A DNA stretch of 64,000 nucleotides from Burkholderiales bacterium RIFCSPLOWO2_12_FULL_61_40 (GCA_001770935.1 MESI01000018.1:38086-102085); one strand, 5' to 3'; positions 35,218-44,782 are shown, counted from the stretch's first letter. A program made the numbers and translations. The notes: generated by a model not told the origin, from the letters alone.

Positions 35218-35802
35218 GTGTCTTTGCAATTTTTACTTTCCAGTCGGCGTGCCTGGTTGGCCTGTTGTGCTGCCGTCTTTTTCTCAACACCGGTGCTGGC
35301 ACAGTCTGCACCCAAGGTTAAATTTCAAACCAGCATGGGTGAATTTGTGGTGGAGGTCTACCCCGAAAAAGCCCCCAAATCCGTGGAAAATTTTCTGCAG
35401 TACGTCAAAGACAAGCACTACGACAATACGGTTTTTCACCGGGTGATTGCCAATTTTATGGTTCAAGGTGGCGGTTTTTCCGCGGACATGAACCAAAAAG
35501 CTACCCGCGCCCCCATCCCGCTGGAAGCCAACAATGGTCTCAAAAATGACCGGGGCACCATTGCCATGGCGCGCACAGCCAATCCCAATTCAGCCACGGC
35601 GCAATTTTTCATTAACGTGGTGGACAATGCCAACCTCAACGCACCCCAGCCAGACGGTTATGGCTATGCCGTGTTTGGCAAGGTCGTTTCCGGCATGGAC
35701 GTGGTCGACAAAATCCGTACGACCGCAACCGGCAACAAAGGCATGTTCCAAAACGTCCCCCTCACTCCCATCGTTATCAACTCTGTCACTTCTGCAAAGT
35801 AA
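35218..35802 (+). CDS. ppiA: Periplasmic cyclophilin-type peptidyl-prolyl isomerase
   Basis: A 194-residue proline isomerase with an N-terminal signal peptide (about 1-29, cleavage after PVLA). The cyclophilin core shows [50 protein letters not shown] and [18 protein letters not shown]; the HRVI arginine is catalytic. The start is GTG at 35218, two bases after the transpeptidase stop, with AAGGAG ten bases upstream. A cytoplasmic paralogue follows directly. Confidence 0.93.
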   Translation: MSLQFLLSSRRAWLACCAAVFFSTPVLAQSAPKVKFQTSMGEFVVEVYPEKAPKSVENFLQYVKDKHYDNTVFHRVIANFMVQGGGFSADMNQKATRAPIPLEANNGLKNDRGTIAMARTANPNSATAQFFINVVDNANLNAPQPDGYGYAVFGKVVSGMDVVDKIRTTATGNKGMFQNVPLTPIVINSVTSAK

Positions 35803-35805
35803 ACC

Positions 35806-36312
35806 ATGAGCAATCCCCAAGTCGAACTCCACGTCACAGGCTACGGCGTCATCACGCTGGAACTGGACCAGGAAAAAGCCCCAAAGTCGGCCGCTAACTT
35901 TCTGGCCTATGTGGCCAAGGGCCACTACAACAACACCATTTTTCACCGCGTCATCCCAGGCTTCATGGTCCAGGGCGGCGGCATGGAGCCTGGCATGGTT
36001 CAAAAGCCTTGCGATGCACCAATTGAAAACGAAGCCAACAACGGCCTGAAGAACAACAACTACACCGTGGCCATGGCGCGCACTGGGGATCCACACTCGG
36101 CCACGGCCCAGTTCTTCATCAACGTAACAGACAATGGTTTCCTGAACCACACCGCTCCTTCCCAACAGGGCTGGGGCTATGCAGTGTTTGGCAAGGTGGT
36201 TGCCGGAGCCGATGTCGTAGACAAAATCAAGGCGGTTAAAACCGGGCGCAAGGGCTACCATGACGATGTGCCTAAAGAAGACGTCATTATTGAAAAGGCC
36301 GTAGCGCTCTAA
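35806..36312 (+). CDS. ppiB: Cytoplasmic cyclophilin-type peptidyl-prolyl isomerase
   Basis: A 168-residue cyclophilin without signal peptide, very similar to the preceding gene product ([49 protein letters not shown]). The E. coli PpiB length and motifs match. It starts three bases after ppiA stops. The pair looks like an old tandem duplication in which one copy kept or gained an export signal. Confidence 0.94.
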   Translation: MSNPQVELHVTGYGVITLELDQEKAPKSAANFLAYVAKGHYNNTIFHRVIPGFMVQGGGMEPGMVQKPCDAPIENEANNGLKNNNYTVAMARTGDPHSATAQFFINVTDNGFLNHTAPSQQGWGYAVFGKVVAGADVVDKIKAVKTGRKGYHDDVPKEDVIIEKAVAL

Positions 36313-36329
36313 TCGCCGCACCAAACGGG

Positions 36330-37148
36330 ATGGAACTCCATGCGCCGCCCCACTGGCGTTGTGTCGATTTCATCTCGGACCTGCACCTGCATGCCAATGA
36401 ACCTCTGACCTTCCAGGCCTGGGGCGAATACCTCCAACGAACCACCGCTGATGCGCTCTTCATACTGGGCGATTTGTTTGAGATCTGGGTGGGTGATGAT
36501 GTGCTGGCAGACCCATCTGGGGCAAGCACTGGGTTTGAACAGCAATGTGCCCAAGTGCTGCGCGCGGCTGCAGATCGCACCAACCTGTACATCATGGCGG
36601 GCAACCGTGACTTTCTGATGGGGCCGGCCTTGATGCAAGCCTGTGGATGCACACTTCTGGAAGATCCATGCGTGCTGGAATTTGGTTCCCAGCGCTGGCT
36701 GCTGACCCACGGAGATGCCTTGTGCCTGGATGACAAGGCTTATATGCCATTTCGCGCCCTGGTGCGCAGTGCCCAGTGGCAGCGTGATTTTTTAGAAAAA
36801 CCGCTCCATGAACGCCTGACCTTGGCTTTGCAGATGCGCGCGCAAAGCGAAGCCCGCAAACAAGGCAACACCGTCTATGCGGATGTGGACACTGTTGCGG
36901 CACAAAGCTGCCTGGAAACCCTGCGCGCCGACCACATGATTCACGGGCACACCCACCGGCCAGCACGGCACCCACTGGGAGTCCAGCATGATCGATGGGT
37001 GCTCAGCGACTGGGATCTAAGCGCCCAGCCACCACGCGCCGAAGTACTGAGGCTCAGCCTTGTGCCAGGTGAGCATGGCCCTGCTGGCAAAGCCCGGGTA
37101 CAACGCCTGTCACCGGCCAACGCTATTGCAGCCAAGCCTGCGGATTAA
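36330..37148 (+). CDS. lpxH: UDP-2,3-diacylglucosamine diphosphatase
   Basis: LpxH hydrolyses UDP-diacylglucosamine to lipid X in lipid A synthesis. The 272-residue calcineurin-like phosphoesterase has its metal motifs in order: DLHL (17-20), GDLFEIW (about 47-53), GNRDFLMGPALMQACG, LTHGDALCLDD and MIHGHTHRPARH. It follows ppiB by 17 bases. Its last 26 bases overlap the convergent HD-GYP gene. Confidence 0.94.
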   Translation: MELHAPPHWRCVDFISDLHLHANEPLTFQAWGEYLQRTTADALFILGDLFEIWVGDDVLADPSGASTGFEQQCAQVLRAAADRTNLYIMAGNRDFLMGPALMQACGCTLLEDPCVLEFGSQRWLLTHGDALCLDDKAYMPFRALVRSAQWQRDFLEKPLHERLTLALQMRAQSEARKQGNTVYADVDTVAAQSCLETLRADHMIHGHTHRPARHPLGVQHDRWVLSDWDLSAQPPRAEVLRLSLVPGEHGPAGKARVQRLSPANAIAAKPAD

Positions 37149-38805
37149 CCTCGTCAATTTGCCATGGGTCCAGGAACTGCTTGGCATACTTCAGGTAAAC
37201 ACCTTGGTTCACAAAGATATCGAACAGATCGGGGTCGATATGCCCCCCCATGCGGAATTTGTGCATGATGCCCATCGCTTGGGACAGCTTCATTCCCAGC
37301 TTGTAGGGTCTATCACGCGCTGTCAACGCTTCAAAAATATCGGCAATTCCCATAATGCGTGCCTGCACCGACATTTGTTCGCGCGTAAGGCCCTTGGGGT
37401 AGCCTTTGCCATCCATGCGTTCATGGTGCCCACCCGCATACTCCGGCACATTTTTCAAATGCTTGGGCCATGGCAACTGTTCCAGCATTTTGATGGTGGC
37501 CACAATGTGGTAATTGATGGTGTCGCGCTCCGCCGACGTTAATGTGCCGGCCCGGATCGTCAGATTTTCCATCTCATTGGAGGTTAGAAACTCGGTCTCC
37601 AGCCCTTCAACATTGCGCCAGCGATGCCCGGTTGCGATATCGCGCACACGCTGCAAATCACTATCCGTCATACTTTCAGCGCCTTGGTTGGCCAGACGCA
37701 AAAAGCCCCGGTCTGCATCCAAGGCCTCAATGCGGTTCCTGCAATCGGCCCACAACTGTGCCTCGGCAGCAGAATCCCTGGGTTCCCGCAAGGCCAACTG
37801 GGCACGCAAGGCTGCAATTTCCTGGTCGCGCTTGAGAACCTCAAAACGGGTGTCCAACAGTTCAATGCGGTCAAACAGGGTTTGCAATTTGCTCGCCTTG
37901 TCCACCACATGCACCGGCGTAGTGACTTTTCCGCAATCATGCAGCAGTCCGGCAATTTTGAGTTCGTAGCGGTCACGATCGTCCATGACAAAGCCTGCCA
38001 AGGGACCCTGCCGTGTGGCAGTCACCGCCTCCGCAAGCATCATGGTCAGGGTCGGCACCCGTTGGCAGTGCCCGCCCGTGTAATGGGATTTTTCATCAAT
38101 CGCCAAGTTGATGAGGCCAATAAACGACTCAAACAGTCCTTCCAGCTGCGCCATCAAATTGCGGTTGGTAATGGCGATGGCGGCTTGCGAGGCCAGTGAC
38201 TCGGCCAAACTCTGGTCCGCGCCAGAAAACGACACGACGGACCCCGTCTGCGGATGCAGTGCATTGATCAACTGCAGCACACCAATCACGTCACCCTCGT
38301 GGTCCTTCATGGGAACGGCTAAAAATGACTGGGAACGGTACCCTGTGCGTTCATCAAACTGCCGGGTGCCAGAGAAGTCGAAATTGGCTTCGGTGTAGGC
38401 GTCAGCAATGTTGACGGTCTGGTGGTGAATGGCCGCATAGGCCGCAACCAAAGAATCGTTAGGTTTCCCGCGCGCATCGCGCAGTGGCAAATTGGGGAAA
38501 TCAATGGGTTTGCCAGAACTCCCCCCCATGGCGATGTCCAGCGAATCGGTGCGCAGTATTTCAAAGCGCAACGCTTGGCCGTCCTCCGCCACCCGGTACA
38601 GGGTGCCACCGTCGGCATGGGTAATGGTTTTGGCCGCCACCAAAATGCGCTCCAACAAGCGTGTAATGTCACGCTCTTTGGACAGTGCAACCCCAATCGA
38701 ATTGAGTTGTTCCAGGCGTCGCAGCAGGTCTTCGGTTGAACTCAAGGTGCACCCCTTGCTCAAAAAGCGGTTAATGAACTTCTCGGCAAGACCATTGTTC
38801 CACAT
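37123..38805 (-). CDS. GAF-HD-GYP domain protein (probable c-di-GMP phosphodiesterase)
   Basis: A 560-residue signalling protein. A GAF domain (about 40-215, GTLYRVAEDGQALRFEILRT to SFLAVPMKDHEGDVIGVLQLINA) is followed by an HD-GYP domain with H289-D290 (GLLHDCGKVTTP) and the complete GYP motif HHERMDGKGYPKGL at about 461-474. A roughly 100-residue helical insert separates the two parts of the HD domain. All metal and GYP residues are present, so it should degrade cyclic di-GMP in response to a ligand bound by GAF. There are no membrane segments. The 3' end overlaps lpxH tail to tail. Confidence 0.9.
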   Translation of the reverse strand: MWNNGLAEKFINRFLSKGCTLSSTEDLLRRLEQLNSIGVALSKERDITRLLERILVAAKTITHADGGTLYRVAEDGQALRFEILRTDSLDIAMGGSSGKPIDFPNLPLRDARGKPNDSLVAAYAAIHHQTVNIADAYTEANFDFSGTRQFDERTGYRSQSFLAVPMKDHEGDVIGVLQLINALHPQTGSVVSFSGADQSLAESLASQAAIAITNRNLMAQLEGLFESFIGLINLAIDEKSHYTGGHCQRVPTLTMMLAEAVTATRQGPLAGFVMDDRDRYELKIAGLLHDCGKVTTPVHVVDKASKLQTLFDRIELLDTRFEVLKRDQEIAALRAQLALREPRDSAAEAQLWADCRNRIEALDADRGFLRLANQGAESMTDSDLQRVRDIATGHRWRNVEGLETEFLTSNEMENLTIRAGTLTSAERDTINYHIVATIKMLEQLPWPKHLKNVPEYAGGHHERMDGKGYPKGLTREQMSVQARIMGIADIFEALTARDRPYKLGMKLSQAMGIMHKFRMGGHIDPDLFDIFVNQGVYLKYAKQFLDPWQIDEVNPQAWLQ

Positions 38806-38830
38806 CCGCCCCTGCAGCGCCTGCTCTCCT

Positions 38831-41602
38831 CTATCGCTTGAGTAACACCTTCAACACCGTTTGGATGCGGCGCGCATCCTGTGGGTTAAATGGACCTGCA
38901 AACACTGCAGCAGCGTCCTGCCCCCAGGTTTGGGCCGGTGCCGGATCATTGCGCCGTGTGAGCAACTGCAGTTGCAGCATACGTCGGGCGGTCAAGTGCT
39001 CAGCAGGAGTGGGCACCTCCGCGGCCATTTCCAGACGCAACAAAGCCGTTTGTGGGTCGACAGCAATCGGGGCACCTTTTGCTGGCGCTTTGGATTCACC
39101 GCCAAGCGCCAGCAGCCACGCCGCGCGGGTTGCGGGGGTAACCCGGGAACCCAACTCCTGGACACCGGGAACCAGACTGGCATCGTGCTTTTCCCAGGCA
39201 CCCATCAACTGCGTCAGGGCTTCGCCATGGGCTTGGGCTGCCAATGTGCGCAGTGCATGCTGCGCGTTTTCCAAGGCCTCGCGCTGGGCACGGAACGCCG
39301 CATCACCCAAACGGGGGGCATCTTGCCAACCCGCATTGCGCCCCCGGTCTGCGGGTTCAAAGCGATCATGCCCGCGTGGAGCACGGTCGCCCCCTCGGGC
39401 GCCGGGACCCGCATTGGCATCACGCCCACCTCGACCGGCATCCTTGCGATCACCCCATTTGCCCGCCGGCGCCGGAGTTTCCTTCTTCATACCAGGACGG
39501 TCATCCCCCCGCACGGCGATCACAGGTTTGGTCGGTTTGGGAGCCGCGACGGGAGCCGGTGCAATGGCGGATGTGTCCGAAGTCGTGGCTTCTGGCGCAC
39601 CCTCTTCCGCTATATTTTCCATAGCTGCTTGCGCAGTATCTACGGGGGCTACAGGCATATTTTCATCTGAAACCGGATTCACCCCCGATGCTTGTGCAGC
39701 CGACTTGGCAGCCGTCTCCTGCACACCCGCCGCTTTGACTTCTGCCTGCGCCTGTGCTTGTCCATGCAAAGCGGCATCCAGTGCGGCCATAGCGGTGCGA
39801 ATCGCCTGGGCATCACCCGCAGCATTGGCGGCTTCCAGTGCCTTCGCAGCGTCCAGCACCATGCGGTCGCGTGCGCCCAGCGAAGCTTCGGCTTTTTCTC
39901 GTTCTGCTGTTTTGCGGTTGAAAGCGTCATCAATGGGCTTTCTAAATGCATCCCACAGCTTTTGCTCTTGGCGGCGGTCCATGGGCACGCGGTGGGCTTC
40001 TGCCTGCCAGCGCTGTTGCAAGGCCTTTACCGCGTCGATGCGCAGCACGGGCGCGTCGCCGAGCACTTTGGCTTCGTCAATCATGGCGTGGCGCAAGGCC
40101 AAGCTCTGTGCCTGCAATGCCTCCAAAGGGGCTGCGGCATTGGAAATCGCAGCCTTCCACAGGGGTTGGAGTTCGGCAAATGCCTTTTCCCCCAGATGTC
40201 CGGACTCACGCCAGCGGTCACCGAACTGGTGCAAGATGCGGTTAAAGCCTTTCCAGTCATCGTCCAAGGCGGTGCGATTGGCCTGCGCCCAGGCATTGAC
40301 TTCCTCAATCAGCGCCAGACGCTGGGCCTTGTGCTCTGCCGACTCGGCCTTGACTTTTTCAAGCCAGCCTTCCACGACTTTGTAAGCCTCATTGCAGGCT
40401 TCATCAAAGCGCTTCCACATGGCGTGATTGGGCACACCACCCTGGTCGGTTTGTTTCCACTGGTCGCGCAAAGAACGCAAGGTTTCCTGCATCTTGCGGC
40501 CACCAATAGCCTGACCGTCAGGCCGCTTCAGCAGCCCTTCTGCCTTGGCCACCAACTCTTCGCGCAGCTGGTCTGCACGCCAACGCTGCCAGCCTTCCAA
40601 CTCACCCGCCGCCGCCAAGGCGGAATGGGCCATGTTTTCGAGCTTGTCATCAATGAGTTTGCCGAATTCCTTGAGCGCTTGGCGCAATGCGCCTGCGGCG
40701 CCGGCACTGGCTTTGCCATGGCCCTCGCCCACTTCCTGCTCCAGCGTGGCTAATGCCTGGCGCACTGCGGCGGTCGCACTGGCACGTACCTGCGGATCCA
40801 CTTTCGGTTTGGCTTGTTTGCCAAGCCCTTCGGCTGGTACACCACGGGCCACACGCAACTCGTCGGCCCACATCGGCACCGGCGGCAACGCGGCGGCAGG
40901 ATCTAGGGCAGCAGCTACAGCCAACGCCAACGCACCCTGGAACGCCTCCCACACTACCAATAACTGGCCCCGCGACGCATCCAGCAAGGGGGGAAATTTG
41001 AGGTCCACACTTGCCCAACTGGGGTCGGAAACCAACTGTGCGGCTTGTGCCTGCCAATGCTCTACGTCGGCACGCAAGGCATCCAAAGCATTTTGGGCAT
41101 CGCGCCAGGACTTGGTGGAAAGCACCTCAATACGCTGCGCCAGCAGTACAGCGGCTTCGCGTTGCACCTGAACCCGATGCTGCAGGTCTTCAATGACCCG
41201 TACCCGTTCGGCCAACTGGGTCTTGAACACTGCCAACGGCTCCTTGCTCAGAGGGGCGCCAGCTTTTGCCGCATCCCGCTGCCAAGCCAATGCATCGGCA
41301 ATATTGAGCTTGGCTGTGTCCAATAGGACCTGGGCCTTGTTTGCCCACTCGGCCACCAAAGCTTCCTGGCCTTTGGAACGCTTGGCTTCATCCAGCTTTT
41401 CGCGTACCAGTTTGGCAGCTCCTTTGTCCTTGACGCTGAGTTCTTTGAACACGGCCGTGAGCTGATCGAAGTTGGGACTACCCTGCAGCCACTCGCGCAC
41501 GCGTGCAGCACGCTCACCCGAAGTGAGAGCCGTAAAGGCTCCGCCGGTCAGACTGTCTAGTTGGGCAATATCGTTGTTTTTAGCGGGAGATGGCGACGTC
41601 AC
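38831..41602 (-). CDS. Large DUF349 repeat protein
   Basis: A 923-residue cytoplasmic, mostly helical protein with several DUF349 repeats (about 200-560; pattern WKxxxxxP...LWxxFxxxxD, e.g. LWDAFRKPIDDAFNRKTAEREKAEA) that are common in betaproteobacteria. The middle to C-terminal part (about 610-770) is Ala/Pro/Arg/Gly-rich and low complexity, with another helical region after it. It contains copy E of the dispersed repeat, antisense and in frame. The start is GTG (41600-41602) with a weak ribosome site. The role is unknown; related DUF349 proteins have been linked to RNA and ribosome metabolism, which I cannot test here. Confidence 0.8.
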   Translation of the reverse strand: MTSPSPAKNNDIAQLDSLTGGAFTALTSGERAARVREWLQGSPNFDQLTAVFKELSVKDKGAAKLVREKLDEAKRSKGQEALVAEWANKAQVLLDTAKLNIADALAWQRDAAKAGAPLSKEPLAVFKTQLAERVRVIEDLQHRVQVQREAAVLLAQRIEVLSTKSWRDAQNALDALRADVEHWQAQAAQLVSDPSWASVDLKFPPLLDASRGQLLVVWEAFQGALALAVAAALDPAAALPPVPMWADELRVARGVPAEGLGKQAKPKVDPQVRASATAAVRQALATLEQEVGEGHGKASAGAAGALRQALKEFGKLIDDKLENMAHSALAAAGELEGWQRWRADQLREELVAKAEGLLKRPDGQAIGGRKMQETLRSLRDQWKQTDQGGVPNHAMWKRFDEACNEAYKVVEGWLEKVKAESAEHKAQRLALIEEVNAWAQANRTALDDDWKGFNRILHQFGDRWRESGHLGEKAFAELQPLWKAAISNAAAPLEALQAQSLALRHAMIDEAKVLGDAPVLRIDAVKALQQRWQAEAHRVPMDRRQEQKLWDAFRKPIDDAFNRKTAEREKAEASLGARDRMVLDAAKALEAANAAGDAQAIRTAMAALDAALHGQAQAQAEVKAAGVQETAAKSAAQASGVNPVSDENMPVAPVDTAQAAMENIAEEGAPEATTSDTSAIAPAPVAAPKPTKPVIAVRGDDRPGMKKETPAPAGKWGDRKDAGRGGRDANAGPGARGGDRAPRGHDRFEPADRGRNAGWQDAPRLGDAAFRAQREALENAQHALRTLAAQAHGEALTQLMGAWEKHDASLVPGVQELGSRVTPATRAAWLLALGGESKAPAKGAPIAVDPQTALLRLEMAAEVPTPAEHLTARRMLQLQLLTRRNDPAPAQTWGQDAAAVFAGPFNPQDARRIQTVLKVLLKR
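39608..39665 (+). repeat. Dispersed repeat copy E, inside the DUF349 gene (antisense)
   Basis: GCTATATTTTCCATAGC, then TGCTTGCGCAGTATCTACGG and GGGCTACAGGCATATTTTC. It encodes about NMPVAPVDTAQAAMENIAE in the low-complexity region of the protein. Confidence 0.8.
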
Positions 41603-41779
41603 GGTAGGCTCGGAATTAAATTGAAAAAGAAACTACAACCGCGTATTTTCGCTGCTATTTCACCTGCATCCCGAGGTTTTTATGCCAGAACCCAAGACGC
41701 TCACCCCACAGCACCCGGCATGCGATGGGTTTTTAAATGAAAAATAGCCACACCCCCCGTAAACAAAGCGCAGAAAGCT

Positions 41780-42118
41780 ACAAAAACAATAGCAAACATG
41801 CGGCACGCAGTGCAAGCCACCGAGTGCTTTGCACGTAATCCCTGGGGAGTGCCCCTTACTATATAGAGAGCACCTACACCGCATCTACCGGATTTCAGCG
41901 TCCAACAGAAAGCCCGGGCCCAGACTCGAAAGTCCAGACACCGGGCTCGACGGCGGACCTTAGGTCTATGCCGTCAGGACTGGCATTGCAGGAGATTGAA
42001 GTCCCACAATGCACGCGAAGCAATGGATTGCCTCCTGGAAAATGTCGGGGCCGCTTTATCACACTACCATCCCGGTGCACGACTGGCTACTGCCGACAGA
42101 GCGCTTGAAATCTCAAGC
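41780..42118 (-). ncRNA. Candidate structured RNA, unidentified
   Basis: Reading leftward, a promoter-like TTGAAA (42153-42148), 17-base spacer and TAGAGT (42130-42125) precede about 340 bases with successive hairpins: CAGGAG/CTCCTG around an inner GCAAT/ATTGC; GACGGC/GCCGTC around GACC-TAA-GGTC; a 14-bp stem AGCCCGG/CCGGGCT around CTGGACT-TTCG-AGTCTGG; and GGCAC/GTGCC around GTGCAA/TTGCAC. The UUCG loop exists only on this strand. A T-rich stretch follows. It does not match what I know of RNase P RNA, tmRNA, SRP RNA or 6S RNA closely enough to name it. Confidence 0.35.
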
Positions 42119-42287
42119 AACTTAACTCTAGTCACAAACTGTGGCAGTTTCAAATCAGCTTTTTAAATAGATTTTGACAAGGTCATTGCCAAATTTGTCG
42201 TTTCTGGCAGACCATGGCAATGCCGAATTCGGGCTGAACACACAGCTCTTACGATCAAAAATAGAATAACAAACCTATTTAATATTG

Positions 42288-42317
42288 TTGACCTGGCATA
42301 ATCAACCCCTCTAGAAT
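42288..42317 (+). promoter_or_regulatory. Promoter of the lytic transglycosylase gene
   Basis: -35 TTGACC (42288-42293) and -10 TAGAAT (42312-42317), spacer 18. The leader would be about 180 bases and contains AACTAGGGATAACCC at 42336-42350, a motif also seen after the phasin gene. Confidence 0.55.
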
Positions 42318-42505
42318 CCGCCCATCCCGAAGTCCAACTAGGGATAACCCGCCCCCCGCTGCCGAACCCGGCATATTCAAATCGCTGCACATGTCGAGTC
42401 GACGCCGCAGGATATTGATAGCGTACCAACCCAAACGAGGCGCCCAAAGTCGCCGCACTGTCCCTCAGTGCATGACCCAAGCCCCACGCTAAAGAAGGAA
42501 GAGCT

Positions 42506-43330
42506 ATGACAGCGACCGAAAAATTCACCAAGGGCTTTCGCATATTTCTCAGCGACATCGCCCAAGGCTTCTTTGAAATCACACACAACGGTTTTGCCCT
42601 GCTGGGTTTGGCCGTCATGTTCGCTGCGGTTACTCTGACCGCACGCCCTGAAATCCGTCAAGCCAGTGAAGCCCAGCTCATCAGTTGGTTGAAAGACCGT
42701 CAAATTGAAGTCACTGGTATGGCTGGTGACGTGGAAGCCATTGCCCGGGCAACTGCCACCAATCCGAAAGACTTACCCAAACAACAAGCGGCTGTGGCTT
42801 ACTGGCTCAGTAAAAAATACAGCATCGCCCCCGAACCACTTAGTGCGCTGGTGGCTGAAGCGTATGAGACGGGAGCCCGCACCAAATTGGACCCGACGCT
42901 GATTTTGGCCATTATGGCCATTGAATCAGGTTTTAACCCTTTTGCCCAAAGTGCAGTGGGCGCACAGGGCTTGATGCAAGTGATGACAAAGATCCACAGC
43001 GACAAGTACGAGGGGTTTGGTGGCAAACTGGCCGCTTTTGACCCCGTCTCCAATTTACGTGTTGGAGTGAAAGTGCTTCAGGAGTGCATTCGCCGCGCTG
43101 GCTCCGTTGAGGGTGGTCTTAAATTTTACGTCGGTGCAGGTAATATGGAAAACGACGGCGGTTACACGGCAAAGGTGATGGCAGAACACAACCGCTTGCA
43201 ACAGGTGGCCACGGGGGGACGTACCACACCCGCGTCAATTCCCCGCACCATACCTGCGTCTATCCCTGCGCCAGCGCCAGAGAAAACGCTAACAGCCCCT
43301 GAAAATGTGGCCAGCCTCTCCACCTCGTAA
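42506..43330 (+). CDS. Membrane-anchored lytic transglycosylase
   Basis: A 274-residue SLT-family murein hydrolase. One membrane helix (about 29-46) anchors it in the inner membrane; residues 118-225 form the transglycosylase domain with catalytic Glu140 (LAIMAIESGFNPFAQS) and the GAQGLMQVM and LKFYVGAGN motifs. The C-terminal 45 residues are Pro/Thr/Ala-rich. AGGAAGAG precedes the ATG. It cuts glycan strands to form anhydro-muropeptides, for growth or for passage of envelope machines. It is followed by the glyA riboswitch. Confidence 0.88.
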   Translation: MTATEKFTKGFRIFLSDIAQGFFEITHNGFALLGLAVMFAAVTLTARPEIRQASEAQLISWLKDRQIEVTGMAGDVEAIARATATNPKDLPKQQAAVAYWLSKKYSIAPEPLSALVAEAYETGARTKLDPTLILAIMAIESGFNPFAQSAVGAQGLMQVMTKIHSDKYEGFGGKLAAFDPVSNLRVGVKVLQECIRRAGSVEGGLKFYVGAGNMENDGGYTAKVMAEHNRLQQVATGGRTTPASIPRTIPASIPAPAPEKTLTAPENVASLSTS

Positions 43331-43351
43331 GTCACGTCGGGTAAACTCCAG

Positions 43352-43474
43352 CCCGTACGCGACTGGCGATAGGCGCCGAACCACAAGGTTCTGTGCGCCG
43401 AGGTGGGACAACCACCGGGAAGCGTGCCGCACAACCCTTGTGGGAAACTGCGTTCAGCCGTTCGCCTGGGCAGC
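43352..43474 (+). promoter_or_regulatory. ZTP (pfl) riboswitch upstream of glyA
   Basis: The aptamer core CGCGACTGGCG (43358-43368), the AGGTGGGACAACCACCGGGAAGCG block (43401 onward, split here by its hairpin GGTGG/CCACC) and the distal GCCGTTCGCCTGGGC (43457-43471) match the ZTP/ZMP riboswitch layout. A variable hairpin (GGCGCC...) sits between. Downstream, CCTGTG/CACAGG (43475-43500) forms a possible expression platform before the glyA ribosome site. ZTP builds up when folate one-carbon units are scarce, which fits control of serine hydroxymethyltransferase. Confidence 0.85.
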
Positions 43475-43522
43475 CCTGTGTTATTTCCATGACCCACAGG
43501 CCCATTGTCTTTAAGGACTGCC

Positions 43523-44767
43523 ATGTACGACCGTAATATTCTTGTAGAACAAACCGACCCCGAACTGTGGGCTGCCATTCTGGCTGAAAACGCACGGCAA
43601 GAACACCACATTGAGCTGATTGCCAGCGAAAACTACGCCTCGCCCGCGGTCATGGCGGCACAGGGCAGCCAGCTAACCAACAAATACGCCGAAGGTTACC
43701 CAGGCAAGCGCTATTACGGTGGCTGCGAACATGTCGACGTGGCTGAGCAGTTGGCCATCGACCGCGTCAAACAAATTTTTGGCGCAGAAGCCGCGAATGT
43801 GCAACCCCATTGCGGCGCATCGGCCAACGAGGCCGTTTTCCTGGCCTTTTTGAAGCCCGGCGACACCATCATGGGAATGAGCTTGGCGGAGGGCGGCCAC
43901 TTGACCCACGGCATGCCGTTGAACATGAGCGGCAAGTGGTTCAACGTAGTGAGCTACGGTCTGGATGCCAATGAAGCCATTGACTACGATGCCATGGAGC
44001 GCAAGGCCCATGAAACCAAACCCAAGCTCATCATTGCCGGAGCATCCGCCTACTCGCTGGCCATCGACTTTGAGCGCTTCGCCAAAGTAGCCAAAGATAT
44101 TGGCGCGATCTTTATGGTGGACATGGCCCACTATGCGGGCTTGATCGCTGCTGGCGTGTACCCCAACCCAGTACCTCACGCCGATGTCGTGACATCGACA
44201 ACCCACAAGAGTTTGCGCGGCCCACGCGGCGGCATCATCTTGATGAAGGCCCAGCATGAAAAGGCCATCAACAGCGCAATCTTCCCAGGTCTGCAAGGCG
44301 GTCCATTGATGCATGTGATTGCAGCCAAGGCAGTTGCCTTCAAAGAAGCGCTGACACCCGAATTCAAGGCCTACCAACAACAAGTGGTGCGCAACGCCAA
44401 AATCGTCGCAGAAACCTTAACAGCGCGCGGCCTGCGCATCGTCAGCGGCGGAACCGAAAGCCATGTCATGCTGGTAGATCTGCGGTCCAAAGGCATTACA
44501 GGCAAAGAGGCGGAGGCCGTGCTGGGCAGCGCCCACATGACCATCAACAAAAATGCCATCCCCAACGACCCTGAAAAGCCTATGGTCACCAGCGGCGTAC
44601 GCATCGGCACTCCCGCAATGACTACCCGCGGCTTCAAGGATGAAGAGGCCCGCGCTACCGCCCATTTGATCGCTGACGTATTGGACAACCCGCGCGACGC
44701 AGTGAACATTGAAACGGTACGCGCCAAGGTCAATGCCTTGACCGCACGCTTCCCTGTTTACCGTTAA
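43523..44767 (+). CDS. glyA: Serine hydroxymethyltransferase
   Basis: A PLP enzyme that converts serine plus tetrahydrofolate to glycine plus methylene-THF, the main one-carbon source. The 414-residue protein has [38 protein letters not shown], the PLP lysine in [15 protein letters not shown] and [12 protein letters not shown]. The start [10 protein letters not shown] at 43523 has AAGGA eight bases upstream. It is controlled by the ZTP riboswitch and followed by a hairpin and nrdR. Confidence 0.97.
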   Translation: MYDRNILVEQTDPELWAAILAENARQEHHIELIASENYASPAVMAAQGSQLTNKYAEGYPGKRYYGGCEHVDVAEQLAIDRVKQIFGAEAANVQPHCGASANEAVFLAFLKPGDTIMGMSLAEGGHLTHGMPLNMSGKWFNVVSYGLDANEAIDYDAMERKAHETKPKLIIAGASAYSLAIDFERFAKVAKDIGAIFMVDMAHYAGLIAAGVYPNPVPHADVVTSTTHKSLRGPRGGIILMKAQHEKAINSAIFPGLQGGPLMHVIAAKAVAFKEALTPEFKAYQQQVVRNAKIVAETLTARGLRIVSGGTESHVMLVDLRSKGITGKEAEAVLGSAHMTINKNAIPNDPEKPMVTSGVRIGTPAMTTRGFKDEEARATAHLIADVLDNPRDAVNIETVRAKVNALTARFPVYR

Positions 44768-44782
44768 TCCAGGGACACAAAG

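Larger units (their letters stand above)
41603..42505. other. 0.9 kb gap without a recognised gene
   Basis: Both strands were read. The left 130 bases are the upstream region of the DUF349 gene. 41780-42120 is dense in nested hairpins (see the candidate RNA). 42170-42210 contains a perfect CATTGCCA/TGGCAATG inverted repeat. 42288-42505 holds the promoter and leader of the transglycosylase gene. The only frames are short and unsupported. Confidence 0.6.

Noticed and set aside
38838..40385. A 515-codon plus-strand frame opposite the DUF349 gene
   Set aside because: Ser/Ala/Arg-rich shadow translation of an alanine-rich gene; no domain and no start signal.
41737..41838. A 33-codon basic reading frame (MKNSHTPRKQ...) upstream of the structured region
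   Set aside because: No ribosome site and it overlaps hairpins of the candidate RNA. Too short to support alone.
41905..41960. Resemblance to RNase P RNA conserved segments (ACAGAA and GAAAGTCC-like words)
   Set aside because: The words occur in the wrong order and spacing for RNase P RNA, and the rest of the core is missing.
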